Origin: Caldifarciminota bacterium
GTDB lineage: Bacteria > Hydrothermota > Hydrothermia > UBA1063 > CAJXJZ01
Reading direction: 5' to 3'
DNA: 10,501 nucleotides
Assembly (NCBI GenBank): GCA_027033555.1
Contig: JALVLE010000238.1
Coordinates: forward strand, 1 to 10,501
Part shown: positions 6,523-10,501 of the stretch, one piece after another
How the letters are laid out: every line of letters starts with the position of its first letter
How positions within the stretch are numbered: position 1 is the stretch's first letter
Position numbers and translations under genes: made by a program
The notes under the pieces: generated by a model
Told to the model about the DNA's origin: nothing
Databases searched by the model: none
The model's input: only the letters and a program-made list of their open reading frames with translations

Positions 6523-6803
6523 CACAAAAACCTCATTTCATAATCAAGCACCTGGACCTGAAAATCATGTTCTATAAAATTAGCCACCTTCTGCAACTCC
6601 TGAGAGGAGAACCTTCCACTGGAGGATATATGCGCTATTCCTATTTTTGCCCTTCTCCATACATCAAGGTCATCTATCTCTGAAACAGACACGTTAAATT
6701 TATTTCTAATCCTGCTCTTGAGTCTTTTTATTACACTTCTTTTTTGCTTTAAAGAATTGGACTCAGGAATATATATATCCACAAGCAAAAGCCCCACCAC
6801 CAT
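6522..6803 (-). CDS. DUF503 family protein (YlxP-like)
   Basis: A 93-residue protein of the DUF503/YlxP family. Recognisable features are the hydrophobic N-terminal strand MVVGLLLVDIYIP, the SLKQKRSVIKRLKSRIRNKFNVSVSE stretch (17-42) that is the family's most conserved part, and a C-terminal strand VLDYEMRFL. The biochemical function is not established. The family is commonly found just after infB and before rbfA in Firmicutes, and this gene follows infB with only 2 bases between stop and ATG, which supports the assignment. The ribosome site is weak, so translation is probably coupled to infB. Its stop overlaps the ptsH start. No membrane segment or enzyme motif is seen; a small compact ribosome- or RNA-related protein is inference from context. 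Confidence 0.9.
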   Translation of the reverse strand: MVVGLLLVDIYIPESNSLKQKRSVIKRLKSRIRNKFNVSVSEIDDLDVWRRAKIGIAHISSSGRFSSQELQKVANFIEHDFQVQVLDYEMRFL

Positions 6804-6805
6804 GA

Positions 6806-8893
6806 TTAGTACTCAAATTTTTCAACAAGATTATAAACTTCAAGAATATCACCTGGCTTGATCTTCTCAAAATTCTCAACCTTCAATCCGCATTCCATAC
6901 CTTCCTTTACAACATCCACATCGTCTTTAAATCGCTTAAGAGATATAATTCTGCCCTCATGTATAACATTATCACCTCTTTTCACTCTGCACATGGCTCC
7001 CTTTTCCACTCTGCCGCTCACGACAAAACAACCTGCAACATTACCCACTCTGGCAATTCTAAATACTTCTTTTACCTCCGCAACGCCAAGAGGCTCCTCT
7101 ACAATGACAGGCTTTACAAGGCCTTTCAACATATTCTCAACATCTTCAAGCAGATGGTAAATGATTTTGTAAGTTTTTATTGTAACACCACGTTCCCTCG
7201 CAAGCTTTTTGGCCCTGTGATCAGGCTGGGTATTAAACCCAAGAATAACAAGCTGAGAGGCACTTGCAAGGTCCACATCGCTCTCCGTAATGGCTCCTAC
7301 TCCCTTATGGATTACTATAGGCTTTGTATCACCTACACTCATCTGAGCAAGTGAATCTATAATGGCCTCCAGAGAGCCATGTGAATCTGCCTTCACAATT
7401 AAAGGCAACTCCTTAAGTTCACCCTTTTTAATTCTTTCTTCTATTTTCTCAAGTATAAGATATGCTTCTCCCCTCTGAATCTGCTGTTTTCTTAATTCCT
7501 TTCTCTCCTGGGCTATTTCTTTCGCTTTCTTCTCACTTTCAACAACTTCAAGTTTATCTCCGGGAGATGGAAGCTCATCAAGTCCCAGAATCATCACCGG
7601 TGTGGCAGGACCTGCTTCCTTAATCCTTTGCCCCCTATCGTTTATAAGACCCCTTATTTTTCCATATGTATCACCAACAACTACCGGATCCCGAAGCCTG
7701 AGAGTGCCTCTCGTCACTATAATTGTGGCAACAGGCCCCATCCCTTTTGCAATCTGAGCTTCAAGCACCACACCCCTTGCTCTGCCTTTTGAAGTAGTCC
7801 TCAACTCAAGGGTCTCCGCAACAAGAAGTATTGCATCAAGGAGCTCATCCACTCCTTTCCCTGTTTTTGCAGATACTGGAACCATGATTGTATCTCCACC
7901 CCATTCTTCTGGAATCAATCCATGTTCTGAAAGCTGCCTTTTTGTCTTCTCAATATCAGCAGTGGGAAGGTCTATTTTGTTGAGAGCCACTATGATGGGT
8001 ACACCCGCTGCCTTGGCGTGGTCTATTGCTTCCACTGTCTGTTCTTTTACGCCTTCTGTAACTGCCACCACTAAAACTACAATATCTGTTACTTGAGCTC
8101 CCCTCGCCCTCATTGCAGAAAATGCTTCATGACCAGGTGTATCTATGAAGGTTATTTTTTTGCCATTCTTCTCCACCTGATAGGCACCTATCTTCTGGGT
8201 TATTCTCCCCACTTCCTGCTCTGCCACTTTGGTGTTTCTGATGTAATCAAGCAGCGTTGTTTTACCGTGATCAACATGCCCCATTACTGTCACAACAGGT
8301 GGTTTTTCCTCATCCAGTTCCTCTTCCTGCTCCTCTTCTACCTCTTCCTGCTTCTCAAATTTTACCTCATATCCAAATTCCTCTGCAAGAAGCTGTATTA
8401 ACTCCTCTGTAAGTGTCTGATTAATGGTCAGTATTATGCCAGCCTCAAAGGCCTTTTGAATTATATCCACAGGATCTTTCCCGAGAATCTTGGCAAAATC
8501 CTGAGTAGTTATTGCTGTATCAGGGTCAAGGACAATGACATTTTCTTCCTTTTCCTCTTCTTTGGTTTTTTGCTTTTTCTTACGAGGCCTGGGTGGTTTT
8601 TTAACCTCTTTTTTGGGCTTTTTTTCAATTTTCTTCGGCTCTTTCTTCTCCTCTTTTTGCTGAGAAACACCCCATATTTCTTTCTTCTTCTCTATTTTCT
8701 TGAGTTCCTTATCCTGAAGCTCATGGAGCTTCTCTTTTACCGCCTGCTCCATCTCCTTTGTTAGTTTGCTCTGAGCCGATCTGACCTTGAAACCAGCTTC
8801 CTTGAGAATATTCAATACTGCACTATTTGACATGCCAAGTCTTTTAGCAAGGTCAGAGATCTTTTTTACTCTTTTTCTCCTCTCGTCTCTCAT
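6806..8893 (-). CDS. infB: Translation initiation factor IF-2
   Basis: GTPase that brings initiator fMet-tRNA to the 30S subunit and promotes subunit joining. Its 695 residues comprise an N-terminal IF2N helical module (about 7-55, ISDLAKRLGMSNSAVLNIL), a Lys/Glu/Pro-rich flexible linker (about 60-117), a second IF2N-like module (about 120-170), an acidic stretch (180-197), the G domain, and C-terminal beta-barrel and fMet-tRNA-binding domains (RVGNVAGCFVVSGRVEKG, 615-632). G motifs: G1 GHVDHGKT (205-212), G3 DTPGHE (251-256), G4 NKID (305-308), G5 SAK (341-343). Switch I reads GRITQKIGAY (229-238) where the common form is GGITQHIGAY; the Thr is kept. The start ATG (8893) overlaps the nusA stop as ATGA, and a GAGGAG lies about 14 bases upstream, so coupling to nusA is likely. 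Confidence 0.98.
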   Translation of the reverse strand: MRDERRKRVKKISDLAKRLGMSNSAVLNILKEAGFKVRSAQSKLTKEMEQAVKEKLHELQDKELKKIEKKKEIWGVSQQKEEKKEPKKIEKKPKKEVKKPPRPRKKKQKTKEEEKEENVIVLDPDTAITTQDFAKILGKDPVDIIQKAFEAGIILTINQTLTEELIQLLAEEFGYEVKFEKQEEVEEEQEEELDEEKPPVVTVMGHVDHGKTTLLDYIRNTKVAEQEVGRITQKIGAYQVEKNGKKITFIDTPGHEAFSAMRARGAQVTDIVVLVVAVTEGVKEQTVEAIDHAKAAGVPIIVALNKIDLPTADIEKTKRQLSEHGLIPEEWGGDTIMVPVSAKTGKGVDELLDAILLVAETLELRTTSKGRARGVVLEAQIAKGMGPVATIIVTRGTLRLRDPVVVGDTYGKIRGLINDRGQRIKEAGPATPVMILGLDELPSPGDKLEVVESEKKAKEIAQERKELRKQQIQRGEAYLILEKIEERIKKGELKELPLIVKADSHGSLEAIIDSLAQMSVGDTKPIVIHKGVGAITESDVDLASASQLVILGFNTQPDHRAKKLARERGVTIKTYKIIYHLLEDVENMLKGLVKPVIVEEPLGVAEVKEVFRIARVGNVAGCFVVSGRVEKGAMCRVKRGDNVIHEGRIISLKRFKDDVDVVKEGMECGLKVENFEKIKPGDILEVYNLVEKFEY

Positions 8894-10137
8894 TTTTTAC
8901 TCTTTTTCTCCTCTAATTTTTCTTCAATAAAATCAAGTATTTCATAAGCAAGTTTTTCCCCAACCCCTCTTATGTCAAGAAGTTTGCGAAGTGGCGGAAC
9001 ATCATAAAATACAAATACTCCCTGCTTCCTGAGCTCCTCCTCTATCCTCTTACCAAATTTTTCACCAATCTCAAGTATTGACACACCTTTTTCCGGCAAA
9101 CGTTTCTCACTTTCACCAACAACGATTATTTCTTTTCCCACCAGCTTTGAAGCAAGAATTACATTACTGCCACCTTCCCCTTTTGCCTGTGGCACATCCT
9201 CATCCTTCACAACAGCAATTATTTTTTCACCTTCTTCAAAAAGGAGGATGGGTTTTGCAGGCTGTAAGGCATTGTAGGCAAATTCAAGTATATCCGGGCT
9301 CCACTTTATTACCTCTATTCTTTCTCCTATTTCCTGAATAAGTCTTGATAGCCTTGTCCCTTTGGGCCCAAGGCAGGCACCAACCGGGTCTATTCTCGGG
9401 TTTTTGGATGCTACCGCTATCTTGCTTCTCTCGCCTGGGATTCTCGCCACTGCTTTTATCTCCACAGTCCCATCCAGAATTTCAGGGATTTCTTTCTCAA
9501 CCATCTTTTTCACAAAATCTGGATGTGTTCGGGTAAGAATAACAAGAGGATACCGCCTTGACTCATTCACCCTTAATATCATTGCAGTGATTTCTCCACC
9601 TTGCCTGTACTTGTCCTTCTTTATCTGCTCATCTGGAGGAAGGAGAGCCTCTGCCTTACCCAATGAGACATAAACACCTGTTTTGTCCACTTTTTGAATG
9701 GTGCCTGTTATTATATCGCCTATTCTGTTTTCAAAGTCTTTGTATAGATACCTTTTCTCCGCTTCCCTGATTCTTTGATAAAAGATGTTCATTATTTTAT
9801 ATACAGTGGAACGGTCTATTTCAGAGGGGGAAAGTTCTGTCCATATCTCCATGCCCTCTTTAACGTCTTCACCCGCAATCTTTCTTGCTTCCTCAAGAGA
9901 AATCTCCTTGATTGGGTCAAATACGTCCTTTTTTACAACTCTCCTTACCTTTATGGTTATCTTAAACTCCCTCGGGTCTATCTGCACATCCACTGCATCC
10001 TCACCTGCCCCTCTTCTCTTTTTCAGGGCAAGAAGCATAGAATCCCTCAGTGTTTCAAGGATAAAACTGTCATCTTTTATCCCTTTTCGCTGTTGCTTTA
10101 TGCCGTTTATAAGCTCTCTAAATTCAAAAGCTCTCAT
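8890..10137 (-). CDS. nusA: Transcription elongation/termination factor NusA
   Basis: RNA polymerase-binding factor that modulates pausing, termination and antitermination. Its 415 residues contain an N-terminal polymerase-binding domain (about 1-125), an S1 RNA-binding domain (about 136-203, GDIITGTIQKVDKTGVYVSLG), KH1 (about 225-295, with DPVGACLGPKGTR and the GPKG loop) and KH2 (about 300-345, with AKGEGGSNVILASKLVG and the GEGG loop). A tail with one helix-hairpin-helix, LLDIRGVGEKLAYEILDFI (386-404), is followed by a Lys/Glu-rich end. This is longer than B. subtilis-type NusA but has one such module rather than the two acidic repeats of E. coli. The ATG at 10137 is chosen over TTG at 10152 because GAGG stands 6 bases before it; the start is one base past the rimP stop. 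It is the second gene of the operon. Confidence 0.97.
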   Translation of the reverse strand: MRAFEFRELINGIKQQRKGIKDDSFILETLRDSMLLALKKRRGAGEDAVDVQIDPREFKITIKVRRVVKKDVFDPIKEISLEEARKIAGEDVKEGMEIWTELSPSEIDRSTVYKIMNIFYQRIREAEKRYLYKDFENRIGDIITGTIQKVDKTGVYVSLGKAEALLPPDEQIKKDKYRQGGEITAMILRVNESRRYPLVILTRTHPDFVKKMVEKEIPEILDGTVEIKAVARIPGERSKIAVASKNPRIDPVGACLGPKGTRLSRLIQEIGERIEVIKWSPDILEFAYNALQPAKPILLFEEGEKIIAVVKDEDVPQAKGEGGSNVILASKLVGKEIIVVGESEKRLPEKGVSILEIGEKFGKRIEEELRKQGVFVFYDVPPLRKLLDIRGVGEKLAYEILDFIEEKLEEKKSKK

Positions 10138-10138
10138 C

Positions 10139-10501
10139 TCATACCTCGTCAAGTTTAATTTTACTGATTTTCTCTCTTTCTATACTCTTCTTTTCACCAT
10201 TCCGCTCTATTAAAATTTCACTGTCATTAAAATCCACGAGCCTGCCTTCATCTTCGTTTCCGTCCACATATAAAATTTTTACTTTTTTTCCTATAGCCCA
10301 TTTGAGCTCCCTATCTTTTTTCAAAACCCTGTCCAGCCCCGGGGAAGAGACTTCAAGAATATAAGAGTGATCTATCAGATCACGGGCATCTAATTCCAGA
10401 GACAAAAGACCAGATACATCCTCACATTCTTTGAGTGTAACAGGCCTGTTTTTCCCGTCAATGTAAACAGATAGAATAGACCTTGAACCAAGCCCTTTGA
10501 A
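10139..10501 (-). CDS. rimP: Ribosome maturation factor RimP, 5' end beyond the window
   Basis: Needed for 30S subunit maturation and typically the first gene of the nusA-infB operon. The last 120 residues are visible; the frame stays open to the right edge, so the start and perhaps 30-40 residues are missing. The visible part begins FKGLGSRSILSVYIDGKN and continues through ECEDVSGLLSLELDARD, then the family signature YILEVSSPGLDRVLKK and an Sm-like C-terminal barrel (GKKVKILYVDG, EGRLVDFNDSEILIERNG, KISKIKL). The TTG at 10405 falls inside this conserved region and is not the real start. The TGA stop is one base before the nusA ATG, and the nusA ribosome site lies inside the last rimP codons. 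The operon promoter must lie outside the window. Confidence 0.95.
   Translation of the reverse strand, partial: FKGLGSRSILSVYIDGKNRPVTLKECEDVSGLLSLELDARDLIDHSYILEVSSPGLDRVLKKDRELKWAIGKKVKILYVDGNEDEGRLVDFNDSEILIERNGEKKSIEREKISKIKLDEV

Noticed and set aside
8456..8764. Plus-strand open frame rich in Phe and Leu opposite infB, resembling a membrane protein.
   Set aside because: It is the complement of the Lys/Glu-rich IF-2 linker, which automatically reads as Phe/Leu codons; no independent support.
10138..10152. TTG at 10152 as the nusA start.
   Set aside because: It lacks a ribosome site, while ATG at 10137 has GAGG six bases upstream and fits the family N-terminus.
1..10501. CRISPR arrays, tRNA/rRNA genes, insertion sequences, phage or toxin-antitoxin modules.
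   Set aside because: Read for on both strands; no regularly spaced repeats, cloverleaf sequences or transposase motifs were seen.

Overview
The window looks like a stretch of bacterial chromosome from a low-GC organism. The proteins are rich in Lys, Glu and Ile, the genes are tightly packed with start/stop overlaps, and the translation genes are of bacterial type (RimP, NusA, IF-2). That composition would fit a thermophile or an uncultured candidate-phylum lineage, but nothing here fixes the phylum, so this is only a lean.

Layout. (1) Positions 1 to about 1420 look accessory. They hold a lone calcineurin-like metallophosphoesterase with an altered first metal motif (167-1018), then a short open frame with one PD40/WD40-like beta-propeller motif that appears to be a remnant (1140-1388), ending in a strong perfect hairpin (1387-1417). 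Hand-counted lines here are richer in GC than the genes that follow. (2) Positions 1421-1567 are intergenic and contain a 10-bp-arm palindrome and a possible promoter. (3) A plus-strand cluster follows: an unrecognised helical-repeat protein (1568-2314), class I fructose-1,6-bisphosphatase (2353-3333) and an exonuclease III-type AP endonuclease (3335-4102). (4) From the right edge to 4106 the minus strand carries one long, almost gapless operon: rimP (cut by the window edge), nusA, infB, a DUF503/YlxP gene, ptsH, ptsI and tsaE. It meets the plus-strand cluster tail to tail with 3 bases between the stop codons.

How the genes work together. rimP-nusA-infB-ylxP is the widely conserved ribosome-maturation, transcription-elongation and translation-initiation block. 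Here the next genes are not rbfA/truB. They are the two general phosphotransferase-system proteins HPr and Enzyme I, and then the tRNA t6A-modification ATPase TsaE, all joined by overlaps or gaps of at most 2 bases. This places PEP-dependent phosphorelay genes inside a translation operon, next to a convergent gluconeogenic fbp gene. HPr keeps both the catalytic His15 and a Ser at the regulatory position 46, and Enzyme I keeps its active-site His and Cys.

No tRNA or rRNA gene, CRISPR array, transposase or known riboswitch was recognised. Most of the window is well-understood core biology. The points most worth a second look are the PTS genes inside the nusA-infB operon, the variant metallophosphoesterase, the repeated CTCCAG/CTGGAG pairing segments before the PD40 remnant, and the single helix-hairpin-helix tail on NusA.
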